NCBI GenBank assembly: GCA_905250075.1
Contig: CAJNOP010000016.1
Coordinates: 1,893,661 to 1,957,660 of the forward strand
Direction: 5' to 3'
Origin: Rotaria sp. Silwood1
Lineage: Eukaryota > Rotifera > Eurotatoria > Philodinida > Philodinidae
DNA: 64,000 nucleotides
Every line of letters begins with the position of its first letter. Positions within the stretch are counted from its first letter, which is position 1. Shown here piece by piece: positions 63,742 to 64,000 of this stretch. The notes beneath the pieces were generated by a model that was not told the DNA's origin, made no database searches, and saw nothing but the letters and a program-made list of their open reading frames with translations. The position numbers and the translations under genes are program-made.

Positions 63742-64000
63742 GTAAACTTATGTTAAGTGAAATGTATTCATGATTTTATTCTTTCTCGTAAATATTCCGT
63801 TGTTGTCATATAATCTGTGATAGTGACTTGTGTATAAAAATATTGATCATACAATGAATAATAATCAAACATATAGTATACTGTGGAAATGTTTGGTGAG
63901 ATAGATAGTGTAGTTTTTCTGTTATATTAATGTTAACGAAACAAAATGAAAACGATTATTAATATTTCTTTTATTACTTCACTTTAGCGTTTCATTGTAT

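Noticed and set aside
1..64000. CRISPR arrays, bacterial operons, rRNA genes
   Set aside because: None seen; gene structure is eukaryotic throughout.

Overview
The window looks like nuclear DNA from a bdelloid rotifer (Adineta/Rotaria type). This is an inference from content, not a database match. The DNA is strongly AT-rich. Genes are split by many short GT-AG introns, mostly about 50-70 nt. The left edge carries an LRR/F-box-type gene of a kind I associate with bdelloids, and the gene set is animal (DNAAF2, EPS15, METTL9, GPR155, an Ig-domain receptor tyrosine kinase). I rebuilt the exons by hand from splice sites and reading phase. Every multi-exon model keeps phase at its junctions, except at two places that are flagged.

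Layout. 1-10 kb is an accessory zone: the 3' part of an LRR/F-box-like gene (364-1803), a 999-bp inverted-repeat element flanked by TA, a broken Tc1/IS630-like transposase that still shows an intron, a second TA-flanked element with related ends, a 20-bp minisatellite, an odd ~75-bp tandem array whose units look like 24-nt microexons plus short introns (7961-8410), and a 633-bp foldback element flanked by TTA. A single-exon Fringe-like glycosyltransferase lies at 11665-12873, followed by 5.3 kb without a supportable gene.

18.2-34.4 kb holds five genes on the + strand, almost end to end (stop-to-ATG gaps of about 58, 78, 150 and 163 bp): tRNA-splicing endonuclease SEN2, a retinol-dehydrogenase-like SDR, METTL9, the dynein-arm assembly factor DNAAF2/kintoun, and EPS15. 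All five have a pyrimidine-rich tract plus AG just upstream of the ATG, as expected for spliced-leader acceptors, so this may be an operon-like unit. An unidentified + strand gene (35295-) follows, then a minus-strand neuronal-calcium-sensor-like gene with a long novel tail (37153-38483).

42.4-51.1 kb carries two minus-strand neighbours: GPR155/LYCHOS (PIN-type carrier plus C-terminal DEP domain) and, downstream, a kelch-repeat gene whose second intron contains a solo LTR with a 5-bp target duplication. 53.1-63.3 kb is one 21-exon + strand gene for a VEGFR/PDGFR-like receptor kinase with about seven Ig-like domains, the fourth lacking the usual cysteines. Its kinase domain is divergent (HCD for HRD, APE lost), and its introns host a 680-bp foldback element and a dispersed repeat. 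A possible first exon of another gene lies near the right edge.

The genes do not form one pathway. The strongest signals for follow-up are the operon-like cluster, the microexon-like array, the divergent receptor kinase, and the dense population of non-autonomous elements with readable target-site duplications.
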